From NCBI GenBank assembly GCA_903909415.1, contig CAIVVS010000307.1:1-64000 (forward strand): 64,000 bases of DNA, given 5' to 3'. Shown here in pieces: positions 32,701 through 40,518 of this stretch (the first letter of the stretch is position 1; every line of letters begins with the position of its first letter). The notes under the pieces are model-generated. The model was given only the letters and a program-made list of their open reading frames with translations, did no database searches and had not been told where the DNA came from. Both the position numbers and the translations under genes were made by a program. Origin of the DNA: an uncultured Pseudomonadota bacterium. GTDB taxonomy: Bacteria > Pseudomonadota > Gammaproteobacteria > Burkholderiales > SG8-39.

Positions 32701-33918
32701 TCACGGAAATGGGCGGTCCTCAGTATGCCCCGAGGACTTGACGAAGGTGAACCGTGGTCCCTCCGAAGGCCGGCGGTCCCGCACCCGCGCGGCGAGCCAG
32801 TCAGCCATGAGCGCGTACCAGTGCGGCCCGAATTGTGCGGAGGGCGCCCGGCCCGGCGCATGGCGTTCATTCTCGTAGGCGACCAGTTCCACCGGGCCGG
32901 GGATGCGCCGTACCAGATCGTAGGTATGGCGAATCGGCGACAGTTCGTCGAGTTCACCCGCCACAACGAGGTAGGGGCAGTCGAGCGCGGACACCTTGGC
33001 GCGCAGGTCGAATCCCGGCACAAACCCGTCAAACAACGCCTCATCGGTGTACCCGGTAAGGAACATGAAACGATTCTTGAACGTTGGGGATGCCTCCTCG
33101 AGCAGGGTTCGCAATCCCGGCTCGTGGCAGGGAAAGCCGACCGCCGCGCCACGCAGGCGTCCGGCGATGGCGTTCGCCATCACCGTTCCCGCGTAGGAGC
33201 CGAAGCTGCGGCCGAACAGCCCGATTCGGTCATGGTCGAGATCGCCCCGCGTGTCGATCCACTCGATGCATGCGCGGCCCGCATCGGCGAAGTTGTCGGG
33301 GGTAAGGACGATGCCGCGCAGTCTCGCCTCATACTGCCCAGGACCGTCAATGGCGAGCGCGGCCAGTCCGCGTTCGAGGATCTTGTCGCCGTAGGCCCAG
33401 ACCAGCTTTTCCTTGAACGTGTCCATCCCCGGAAGCATGATCACGACCGGATGCGGACCCGGTCCCGGTGGCAGATGCAGCCAGCCGGGTATCCGATGGG
33501 TGCCCATCGGTATCTCGACACGTTCGATTCTGTGGGAAGCACGCTTGGCGAATTCCCCATAGCACTCCACCTTTTTTGCATCCAGGGCGAGGTTGCGCTC
33601 CGACACCTCGTCAAGCGGCCACTGGGCATTGCCGTAGTAGATCGAGGCGATCAGGAACGACTCACGTGCGGTGATGTCGTCGCCAGCCTGCACCGCGGCG
33701 CGGGCCCGAACCTCCCTTCGCTCGGCGCCAGCTTTGAAGGCCGGGCTGATCTCGTCGAACCGGTGCGCCGACTTGGCGATGACCGCCCAGTCGCCGGCCC
33801 CTTCCATGCCCGACGGGGCGATCGTCACTGCGGAGCGCAGTTGGTCCCAGTCCAGGCCGACGGTGGAGATGACCGTGTCCAACAACCATTTCTGTTCGCG
33901 AAACCTTCGTGCACCCAT
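32701..33918 (-). CDS. Alpha/beta hydrolase, FrsA/DUF1100-like (dihydropseudooxynicotine hydrolase type)
   Basis: 405 residues from ATG 33918 (GGAGGA nine bases upstream). An N-terminal helical cap of ~140 residues precedes the hydrolase domain: PVVIMLPGMDTFKE, nucleophile Ser in GLFGRSFGSYAG, Asp in VAGELDELSP and His in ENERHAPG. The architecture matches esterase FrsA-like proteins and C-C hydrolases such as 2,6-dihydroxypseudooxynicotine hydrolase. With a Bug gene directly downstream it probably cleaves an imported ester, amide or beta-diketone. The exact substrate cannot be read. Confidence 0.85.
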   Translation of the reverse strand: MGARRFREQKWLLDTVISTVGLDWDQLRSAVTIAPSGMEGAGDWAVIAKSAHRFDEISPAFKAGAERREVRARAAVQAGDDITARESFLIASIYYGNAQWPLDEVSERNLALDAKKVECYGEFAKRASHRIERVEIPMGTHRIPGWLHLPPGPGPHPVVIMLPGMDTFKEKLVWAYGDKILERGLAALAIDGPGQYEARLRGIVLTPDNFADAGRACIEWIDTRGDLDHDRIGLFGRSFGSYAGTVMANAIAGRLRGAAVGFPCHEPGLRTLLEEASPTFKNRFMFLTGYTDEALFDGFVPGFDLRAKVSALDCPYLVVAGELDELSPIRHTYDLVRRIPGPVELVAYENERHAPGRAPSAQFGPHWYALMADWLAARVRDRRPSEGPRFTFVKSSGHTEDRPFP

Positions 33919-34003
33919 TTGAATACATCCTCCGCTTTGTGGCGTGGCTGGCGGCAAGCAGGCGCGCGCCGGCCACGATGGATCATGCCCGGCGACCGCT
34001 CTG

Positions 34004-35227
34004 CTAGCGCTCGTTCCTGAACTGCGACAGCCGAAGCCGGCGCAGGCGCGGCGAGGCGTAGAGCATCGCCAGGCCCACGATGGTGGCGGTGACGGCCAGC
34101 GTGCCGAGCGCCCAGCGCACGCCGAGGAACTCGGCCAGCACGCCCGCCATCAGGGTGCCGAGCGAGATGAAGGTGGGGTAGAGCTGGATCATGCTCGACA
34201 CCCGGCCGCGCAGGTGCTCGGGCGCGGACATCTGCAGCATGCTCATGTTGCTGGTGGTGTGCACCATCTCCGCGCCGCCGCCGATCGCGGCGAACACCAC
34301 CGCCATGGTGAAGTTGGGCGCGAGCGCCAGGCCGGCGATGGCGGCGCACAGCGTGAACGCGGCGATGAACTGCACCCGGCCCTGGTGCTCGTAGCGGCCC
34401 AGGCGGTGCGAGATCAGTCCGCCCACGGTGCCGCCCAGGCCCACGCCGGTGAGCATGATGCCCAGGCCCTGCGGGCCGGCGTCGTACACGTCCTTGGCCA
34501 TGATGGGCAGCATGGTGCCCCACACCGGCACCAGCATGAAGAACGGGAACACGCCCATCACGACGATCGCCCGGGTGGTGCGGTCGGTGGTGATGTAGCG
34601 CAGGCCCTCGCGCAGGTCCTGCCAGGCCGAGACATCGGGCTTGGGTGCCTTGCGCGGCGGGAACACCACCATGGCCGCCAGTCCGACCGCGATCAGGTAG
34701 AGCGTGCCTTGCACGAAGAAGGTGCCGGCCGCGCCGAACCAGGCGATCAGGTAGCCGGCGCAGGCCGGGCCCAGGATGCGGGTCATGGAAAAGCCCATGC
34801 TGTTCAGCGCCACGGCGCGCATCGCGAGGTCGCGCGGCACCAGCTCGAAGATGGTCGTCAGCCGGGCCGGCCGGTCGAACACGTTGGACACGCCCATCAG
34901 CAGCGTGAACGCGAACAGCATCCAGGTGGAGGTGAGTTTCAGCGCCAGCGCCGCGCCGAAGGCCAACGCCGCGAGCATCGCCAGGCCCTGGCTGAACATC
35001 AGCAGCTTCTTCCTGTCCATGCGGTCGGCCATCACGCCCGAGATCGGCACGAACATCAGCATCGGGATGGCGCGCACGCCCAGGATCAGCCCGAGCAGCG
35101 CGCCGGAGCCGGTGATCTCGTACACCACCCAGCCCAGGGCCGCCTGCTGCACCCACTGGCTGGAGTACGAGAACAGCGAGCCGGCCAGCAGCAGCCGGTA
35201 GTCGCGGAAAGCGAGTACGGAGGCCAT
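34004..35227 (-). CDS. MFS transporter (DHA3/EntS-like)
   Basis: 407 residues with about 12 membrane segments. The MFS signature between helices 2 and 3 is GVMADRMDRKKLLMFSQG, and the motif recurs weakly mid-protein. The type matches EntS-like exporters for siderophores or drugs. It ends with a basic tail (RLRRLRLSQFRNER). The start lies 2 bases after the stop of the nucleotidyltransferase-like gene, an odd neighbour that may simply share transcription. The exported compound is unknown. Confidence 0.88.
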   Translation of the reverse strand: MASVLAFRDYRLLLAGSLFSYSSQWVQQAALGWVVYEITGSGALLGLILGVRAIPMLMFVPISGVMADRMDRKKLLMFSQGLAMLAALAFGAALALKLTSTWMLFAFTLLMGVSNVFDRPARLTTIFELVPRDLAMRAVALNSMGFSMTRILGPACAGYLIAWFGAAGTFFVQGTLYLIAVGLAAMVVFPPRKAPKPDVSAWQDLREGLRYITTDRTTRAIVVMGVFPFFMLVPVWGTMLPIMAKDVYDAGPQGLGIMLTGVGLGGTVGGLISHRLGRYEHQGRVQFIAAFTLCAAIAGLALAPNFTMAVVFAAIGGGAEMVHTTSNMSMLQMSAPEHLRGRVSSMIQLYPTFISLGTLMAGVLAEFLGVRWALGTLAVTATIVGLAMLYASPRLRRLRLSQFRNER

Positions 35228-35229
35228 TC

Positions 35230-35808
35230 CTATTTCCTTGCCCGGGTTTTGCCAGCCCGTGCGGTCTGGTCCAAGCCGAGTTTGGCCGCTTCGTGGTCGA
35301 TGGCTGCGCGGACGCGCTCTGCTTCCGCCGCGCTGTCGAACACGGTTTCCCGGCAGCGGTATTCCAGCGTAGGGACCGAAAGGATGCCGGCGTCTATGCC
35401 CGCGCGTATCCACTGCAGGTCCTTGGCTTCGCCACGCGAGTACTTGGATATCGCCGCATCGTGTGGCTCGATGAAGCGTAGCAGCGTGCCCGAGGGCAGC
35501 GCGTGGTCGATCAGCCGTTGCTGCCAGCCGCGCGGCAGGGTTGGCAGGCTGGGCGACACCGCGTCGTAGTAGTAGCCGTGCTCCTGCTCGAACTCGCTGC
35601 CCAGGCCGAAGTCATCTGCGATTTCGAAAGCGCGGTCAGGGTCGGATTCGGGGTAGGCGTCCACTTCCACCGAGACGGTCATCGCATCCGGAATGGGACG
35701 CTTGCCGATCAGCGCCAGCACCGAGAGGCTGCCGATGACGACGAAGGCGCGCACTGGGTGCTTGCTCGCGACCTGGGCGAACAGGGTGTCGAGTTGTTGC
35801 AGGTTCAT
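35230..35808 (-). CDS. Nucleotidyltransferase-like (DUF6036/AbiEii-type) protein, possible toxin
   Basis: 192 residues. FVVIGSLSVLALIG followed by VSVEVDAYP resembles the reduced nucleotidyltransferase core (Gly-Ser loop, acidic D/E-x-D) of DUF6036 and AbiEii-type toxins. HDAAISKYSRGEAKDLQWIR matches the 'DlavaKl...KD..di' C-terminal pattern of that group. The start overlaps the stop of the XRE-type gene (ATGA), the usual antitoxin-toxin layout. A phage-defence or addiction role is inference; it could also be a defunct relative. Confidence 0.7.
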   Translation of the reverse strand: MNLQQLDTLFAQVASKHPVRAFVVIGSLSVLALIGKRPIPDAMTVSVEVDAYPESDPDRAFEIADDFGLGSEFEQEHGYYYDAVSPSLPTLPRGWQQRLIDHALPSGTLLRFIEPHDAAISKYSRGEAKDLQWIRAGIDAGILSVPTLEYRCRETVFDSAAEAERVRAAIDHEAAKLGLDQTARAGKTRARK

Positions 35809-36413
35809 GCCGTGGCCTTGCCGTCGCCGGCCCGCTCGGCGGCGTGCATCAGGTTCCGGACCAGGAAGCCGAACGGCGTGTTCTGGAACAGCGCCTTCGC
35901 ATCGCCCGGAGCCAGCCGTATCAGGCGCGCGGCCACGTCGCGCGGCGCGCCGTCGAGGATCCCGGTCCACTGTGCGACGTACCACTGGCTGCACAACTGG
36001 TGCTCGGACCATTTAGCCACTTGTGCGCGAGCGCGATCAAGGTCTTGCTCGCCGAGTTCGTCCAGCGCCAGCATCGCGGCGATCCGCTCGTGTGCACGCG
36101 CCAGCTTCTGTTCGCGAATTGCTTGCTGCGCGCGCGCGCTGGCGCGCTCCAGCAATTCGGGTGTGGTACTGCCGCCCGGCGCCCGCACCGAGAACTCCAG
36201 TCCCAGACCGGCGATGGCATGCAGTACCTTGTCCAGGCGCGCGGTCGGCTTGCCGTGCTCGAATTCATGCACGAAGCGTGGCGAGCAGCGCAATTGCTGG
36301 GCTGCGGCGCGGATGGACAGGCCTTGGCGCTCGCGTGCCTCACGCACTTGTCGGCCGATGGCTTCGGACAGGCGCTGGCCGTCATCAATGGGCGGGGAAG
36401 CGGGGGTGTCCAT
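35805..36413 (-). CDS. XRE-family helix-turn-helix protein, possible antitoxin
   Basis: 202 residues from ATG 36413 (GTG 36419 is the alternative). Residues ~14-70 form an XRE/Cro helix-turn-helix (IGRQVREARERQGLSIRAAA, then CSPRFVHEFEHGKPTARLDK). The rest is helical with no known domain seen by eye. Four-base overlap with the nucleotidyltransferase-like gene. The upstream region carries a perfect palindrome and a direct repeat overlapping a likely promoter, as expected for autoregulation by an antitoxin. Confidence 0.8.
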   Translation of the reverse strand: MDTPASPPIDDGQRLSEAIGRQVREARERQGLSIRAAAQQLRCSPRFVHEFEHGKPTARLDKVLHAIAGLGLEFSVRAPGGSTTPELLERASARAQQAIREQKLARAHERIAAMLALDELGEQDLDRARAQVAKWSEHQLCSQWYVAQWTGILDGAPRDVAARLIRLAPGDAKALFQNTPFGFLVRNLMHAAERAGDGKATA

Positions 36414-36420
36414 AGGCACG

Positions 36421-36473
36421 GATCGTACTACGATCAGGGTACGGACGGCAACTCGATTCCCGATCAGGATACG
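36421..36473 (-). promoter_or_regulatory. Promoter/operator region of the XRE gene
   Basis: A perfect palindrome GATCGTA-C-TACGATC at 36421-36435; direct repeats CGATCAGGGTACG (36431-36443) and CGATCAGGATACG (36461-36473) lie exactly 30 bases apart, about three helical turns. On the minus strand a TTGCCG (36451-36446) and TACGAT (36427-36422), 18 bases apart, could be -35 and -10, so the repeats would occlude polymerase. Confidence 0.6.
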
Positions 36474-36495
36474 AAGGAAATCGTCCGAAAACAGG

Positions 36496-36522
36496 TTAAG
36501 TGACTGTTTTCATTGATAATTA
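36496..36522. other. AT-rich conserved element, copy C (partial)
   Basis: TTAAGTGACTGTTTT (36496-36510) is identical over 14 bases (TAAGTGACTGTTTT) to the element at 63088-63101, then continues AT-rich with lower similarity. It lies between the XRE operator and the terminator of the ThDP gene. Confidence 0.6.
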
Positions 36523-36535
36523 GAACGGTTCAGTC

Positions 36536-36575
36536 AAAAAGCAACGGCCCGGACACCCTGTCGGGCGTCCGGGCC
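36536..36575 (-). terminator. Rho-independent terminator of the ThDP-enzyme gene
   Basis: GGCCCGGAC (36546-36554) pairs with GTCCGGGCC (36567-36575), with an inner CCC/GGG stem. Read on the minus strand the hairpin is followed by GTTGC and five T (36540-36536), a classic terminator 37 bases after the stop at 36613. Confidence 0.85.
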
Positions 36576-36612
36576 GCGGGACTGCCGCTGCGGCTTGTTC
36601 AGCGCCGCACGT

Positions 36613-38403
36613 TCAGCGCTTGTGCGCCGCCGCGGGTGCGCCGCTCATGTTGGAGTCGTAGCCCGGCTTCACGCGCATGTCGATCACGCAGATGCCGCCG
36701 GCCTTGACGATGTCCAGGCCCTTCTTGATGGATTCCTTGATCTTCGCCGGATCGGTGACCGGGCCGATGCCTTCCACGCCCTGGGCGCGCGCCATGGCCG
36801 CCAGGTCGATGTCCGGATCGTCGATGCGCTGGCCGATCCAGCGGTTCTCGGTAGGGCGGCCGCGCTCGATGGCGACGCGCTCCTGGTGCAACTCGTCGTT
36901 GAAGAAGGAGCGGTTGTTGCCGACGATCACCAGCATCGGGATCTTGTAGTGCGCCGCGGTCCAGATGGCGGTGTTGCCCATCAGGAAGTCGCCGTCGCCG
37001 ATGAAGGCGATCGGCAGGCGGCCGCTGTCCTTGAGCGCCAGCGCGGAACCGACCGCATTGCCCAGGCCCGAGCCCACGCCGCCGCCGCCGTCGGTGCCGA
37101 CGTAATCCAGCGGATGGCGGAAGTGGCCGTAGGCGCCGTTCCAGCCCAGCGGGAAGCGGGTGTAGCAGACCTCGATGTCCTTGGTCAGTTCCTGCAGCGC
37201 ATGCGCCACGCCGAGGATGGACACCACGTCGGTGGGCGCGGGCGGCAGCGCCTGCATCGGGTTGAGCGTGGCCTTGCCGGGACGCGCGGTGCAGGCGGCC
37301 AGCAGGTCGGGCACGGCGGCGTCGGGCTCGCACATCAGGTACAGGTCCATCGCCGGCAGGCCCTGGTAGTCGGCGCTCCAGCCGCGGTGGTTGTGCTGGT
37401 CCAGCGACACCTGGATGATCTTGGCGCTGGGCGCCTTGCCGCTGAAAGCCTGCTTGAGCGTGCCGCCCAGGTCCAGCCAGTCGAGCGACAGGATCACGTC
37501 GGCCTCTGCCAGCAGCTTGAGCGAATCCGGGCCGAGGAACATGGCCGGCGGCGCGGCGTGCAGGCGGTGGTCGGTCGGGAAGGCAGCGGCGGACTTGAAG
37601 TTGGTGAACACCGCGCAGTTGAGCTTCTCGGCCAGCTCGACGCGCGCTTTCCAGGCGGCGACGCTGCGGCCGACGCGGCCGGCGAGGATCACCGGGTTCT
37701 TGGCGCCGGACAGCAGCTTGGCGGCTTCCTTGATGAGCTCGGCCGAGGCGTGCACCGGGGCCGGCGCGCGGTAGCGCGCGGCATCGGGCAGGGCGGGCAT
37801 GGGGCCGACCTTGGCTTCCTGGATGCCGGCGTCCAGCGCGATGTAGACCGGGCCGCGCGGCGCGGTCTCGGCGATCTGCGCGCCGCGCAGCACCGCCTCG
37901 ATCGCCGCCTTGGGCGAGCCGGGCTGGTTGTCCCACTTGGTGTAGTCGCGGATGATCGCGCCCATGTCCGAAGTGGTGTGGATCCAGTCGATCCACGGAC
38001 GGCGCTTGTCGGCGTCCCAGGGGCCGGTGGCGCCGAAGATCAGCACCGGCGCGCGGTCGCACCAGGCGTTGAATATCGCCATGGTGGCGTGCATCAGCCC
38101 GACGTTGGAGTGCAGCGCCGCGGCCATCATCTTCTCGCTCACCTTGTAGTAGCCGTGCGCGATGGCGACCGCCGTCTCGTCATGCACCGTCAGCATCATC
38201 TGCGGCGTGGTGTTGCCCAGGTAGTTCACGATGCTGTCGTGGAAGCCCCGGTAGCTCGCGCCCGGGTTCAGCGCGATGTAGGGGATGTCCAGCGAGCGCA
38301 GCGTCGCGGCCATCACGTCCGAGCCCCAGACCTCGGTCTGTTGCGGCGAGGGCGTGGGCGTGTCGTGCACGATCCCGGTCAGGGGCTTGTCCTTGGCATT
38401 CAT
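36613..38403 (-). CDS. Thiamine-diphosphate-dependent enzyme (acetolactate synthase/benzoylformate decarboxylase type)
   Basis: 596 residues with the three ThDP domains: N-terminal PYR (catalytic Glu in VHDETAVAIAHGYY), a middle domain (PVILAGRVGRSVAAW), and the C-terminal PP domain with FIGDGDFLMGN and IVGNNRSF bracketing the Mg/diphosphate site. It decarboxylates a 2-keto acid or carboligates; the specificity is undetermined. Upstream lies the SsuA/THI5-like binding protein at 38481, 77 bases away, probably cotranscribed. The second possible partner is a CoA-dependent oxalyl-type reaction, but no ADP site was seen. Confidence 0.9.
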   Translation of the reverse strand: MNAKDKPLTGIVHDTPTPSPQQTEVWGSDVMAATLRSLDIPYIALNPGASYRGFHDSIVNYLGNTTPQMMLTVHDETAVAIAHGYYKVSEKMMAAALHSNVGLMHATMAIFNAWCDRAPVLIFGATGPWDADKRRPWIDWIHTTSDMGAIIRDYTKWDNQPGSPKAAIEAVLRGAQIAETAPRGPVYIALDAGIQEAKVGPMPALPDAARYRAPAPVHASAELIKEAAKLLSGAKNPVILAGRVGRSVAAWKARVELAEKLNCAVFTNFKSAAAFPTDHRLHAAPPAMFLGPDSLKLLAEADVILSLDWLDLGGTLKQAFSGKAPSAKIIQVSLDQHNHRGWSADYQGLPAMDLYLMCEPDAAVPDLLAACTARPGKATLNPMQALPPAPTDVVSILGVAHALQELTKDIEVCYTRFPLGWNGAYGHFRHPLDYVGTDGGGGVGSGLGNAVGSALALKDSGRLPIAFIGDGDFLMGNTAIWTAAHYKIPMLVIVGNNRSFFNDELHQERVAIERGRPTENRWIGQRIDDPDIDLAAMARAQGVEGIGPVTDPAKIKESIKKGLDIVKAGGICVIDMRVKPGYDSNMSGAPAAAHKR

Positions 38404-38480
38404 GGCGGATTCCTTTGGAGCGTGGAAATGTTCAGTGGGAAAACGGGAGTTTATGTCATGCGGCCGGGCCGGCGCATCGA

Positions 38481-39371
38481 TCAGGACGTGGCGCGGTCCA
38501 GCCAGCGGTAGTCGATGAACGGCGCCGGGTCGGTGTCCATGCCTGCGGGCAGCAGCCCCGCCGCCGACAGCGTGGCGATCATGTTGGACAGCGCGGTGTG
38601 GTTCAGCCGCAGGTCGCGAGCGATCAGGCCGCTGCCGGTGAGGTAGGCCCAGCCGCGCGCCGCGTAGTCGCGCGAGATCTGCATCTCGCGTTCGGCCACG
38701 GTGATCGCGCCGTCGCGGTTCTCGTACATCCAGCGCGTGCCGGCCAGCAGGGCCCGCAGGAAGCGCACCATCATGTCCTCGTGGGCCAGCGCCCAGTCGC
38801 GGTTCACGTTCACCGAGGTGAACTGCCAGTCCGGCACGGTGTCGTTGATGTCACCCAGATTGTTGTAGCCCAGTTCCTCGGCGGCGAAGTTCAGCGGGAT
38901 GGACTGCAGGCCGGCGTCGATCTCGCGCGCCTGCAGCGCCTTGTGCCGCGCCGGTACGCCGCCGGTCTCGCGCACCTGGTAGTCGCCGGGAAACTGCAGG
39001 CCGTGCTTCGCCATCAATTGCTTGAGCACGTGGAAGGTGCCCTCGCCCTGGTTCAGGATGCCGATGGTCTTGCCGCGCAGTGACGCGAAGGTCTTGAGTT
39101 CGGGCTGCGTGATCATGAAATGGATCAGCCCGCAGTTGCCGCCCGCCATGCGCAGCGGCCCGCCGCTCGCGGCGTTGTGCAGCACGCTCTCCGGGTTGCA
39201 GATCGACACGTGGTAGCGCCCGTCCAGCAGCGGCTCGGCCTGGGGCGCGTTGCCGAACAGGTCGATCGCCACGTCCAGGCCCTCGCGCACGAACAGGCCC
39301 TGCTCGACGGCGCACCACACCGGCACGAAGAAGAAGGTGCGCGAGACGATGCCTAGAGACAGTTTGTCCAT
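38481..39371 (-). CDS. SsuA/THI5 (NMT1)-like substrate-binding protein without signal peptide
   Basis: 296 residues of the periplasmic-binding-protein type II fold: FFFVPVWCAVEQGLFVREGL opening, VSICNPESVLHNAASGG and LRGKTIGILNQGEGTFHV. The N-terminus starts directly with the first strand (MDKLSLGIV) and no signal peptide is seen, so it may be cytoplasmic or an enzyme-like relative rather than a transporter part. No ABC permease or ATPase is adjacent. Its promoter at 39430-39465 has the shared operator architecture, tying it to the catabolic regulon. Confidence 0.82.
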   Translation of the reverse strand: MDKLSLGIVSRTFFFVPVWCAVEQGLFVREGLDVAIDLFGNAPQAEPLLDGRYHVSICNPESVLHNAASGGPLRMAGGNCGLIHFMITQPELKTFASLRGKTIGILNQGEGTFHVLKQLMAKHGLQFPGDYQVRETGGVPARHKALQAREIDAGLQSIPLNFAAEELGYNNLGDINDTVPDWQFTSVNVNRDWALAHEDMMVRFLRALLAGTRWMYENRDGAITVAEREMQISRDYAARGWAYLTGSGLIARDLRLNHTALSNMIATLSAAGLLPAGMDTDPAPFIDYRWLDRATS

Positions 39372-39429
39372 GGGTCCGGTGGGTGGGTCGGTGCTGATTC
39401 AGCGGCCGCGCGGGTCGCGGGAGTCCGGC

Positions 39430-39465
39430 AGTGTAGGCACGCCGGCGCGGGGCTTCAAGCTTGAT
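39430..39465 (-). promoter_or_regulatory. Promoter with operator palindrome overlapping the -35 (SsuA-like gene)
   Basis: On the minus strand: ATCAAGCTTGAA (39465-39454) with -35 TTGAAG (39458-39453), 17 bases, -10 TACACT (39435-39430). It has the same spacing from palindrome to -35 to -10 as 14817 and 16274. A further half-site TTGATT lies upstream on minus (39476-39471). Transcript start is expected ~60 bases before ATG 39371. Confidence 0.7.
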
Positions 39466-39495
39466 CGCCCAATCAAGCTGGGCAGCCGGGCGGCA

Positions 39496-40419
39496 TCAAA
39501 CCGGCCGGGTGCCCGTCAGCTTGCAGTCGATCACCGCATCGCGCAGCAGGTCGATCGCCGGCGTTCGGGTGAAGGAGCGGCGCCAGACCAGGGCCACGCG
39601 CCGTGTCGGCTGCGGCTTCTCGAAGGGCCGGTAGGCGAGCAGGGACTTCCTGTTCACTTCCTTCGGCACGGAGCTGGCCGGCATCACCGTCAGGCCCAGG
39701 CCCGAGGCCACCATCTGGCGGATGGTCTCCAGCGAGCTGCCCTCGAAGGTGCGCTGGATGCCCTCGGACCCCGAGCCGAAGCGCGACAGGTCCGGGCAGA
39801 ACTGCAGCACCTGGTCGCGGAAGCAATGGCCCGCGCCCAGCAGCAGCATCTGCTCCTTCTGCAGGTCGTCCACCGGGATGCTGCGGCGCTTCTCCCAGGC
39901 GTGGCCGGCGGGCAGCGCGACCACGAAGCCCTCGTCGTACAGCGGGGCCACCTCGACCGCCTGCGCCTCGAAGGGCAGGGCCAGGATGGCGCAGTCGATG
40001 TCGCCCTGGCGCAGCATCTCGGCCAGGCGCACGGTGTAGTTCTCCTCGATCACCAGCGGCATGCGCGGCGCGCGCTTGTGGAGGATGGGAACGAGTGTGG
40101 GCAGCAGGTAGGGCCCGATGGTGTAGATCACGCCCACGCGCAGCGGGCCGGCCAGTGGGTCCTTGCCTTGGCGCGCCAGGTCGCGCACCAGGTCGGCCTG
40201 TTCGAGCACGCGTTGCGCCTGCGCGACGATGCGCTCGCCTATGGGTGTGAGGCTGATCTCGCTGCCGCCGCGCTCGAAGATCAGCAGGCCGAGTTCTTCT
40301 TCCAGCTTTTTCACGCCCACCGACAGCGTCGGCTGGGACACGAAGCAGGCGGCCGCGGCGCGCGCGAAATGCCGCTCGCGGGCGACGGCGACGATGTACT
40401 TGAGTTCGGTCAGGGTCAT
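39496..40419 (-). CDS. oxyR: Hydrogen peroxide-sensing LysR-type regulator OxyR
   Basis: 307 residues. LysR winged helix at the N-terminus (ELKYIVAVARERHFARAAAA, then CFVSQPTLSVGVKKLEEELG). The effector domain carries GAGHCFRDQVLQFC, with Cys199 and Cys208 at the same numbers as the peroxide-reactive pair of E. coli OxyR, plus GPYLLPTLVPILH. It forms a reversible disulfide on H2O2 exposure and activates antioxidant genes; no katG or ahpC lies next to it here. It is transcribed from a 99-base gap shared with the end of the FAD hydroxylase gene. Confidence 0.93.
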   Translation of the reverse strand: MTLTELKYIVAVARERHFARAAAACFVSQPTLSVGVKKLEEELGLLIFERGGSEISLTPIGERIVAQAQRVLEQADLVRDLARQGKDPLAGPLRVGVIYTIGPYLLPTLVPILHKRAPRMPLVIEENYTVRLAEMLRQGDIDCAILALPFEAQAVEVAPLYDEGFVVALPAGHAWEKRRSIPVDDLQKEQMLLLGAGHCFRDQVLQFCPDLSRFGSGSEGIQRTFEGSSLETIRQMVASGLGLTVMPASSVPKEVNRKSLLAYRPFEKPQPTRRVALVWRRSFTRTPAIDLLRDAVIDCKLTGTRPV

Positions 40420-40518
40420 GGCGGCGGGTCGATGAGGCTAGGGTGAGTTGATCGAACCTTAGCATCGCTGCCCGGCGGCCGATAGGCAATCTCTCTCGGG
40501 CGCCCGGCCTCTCCCGGC

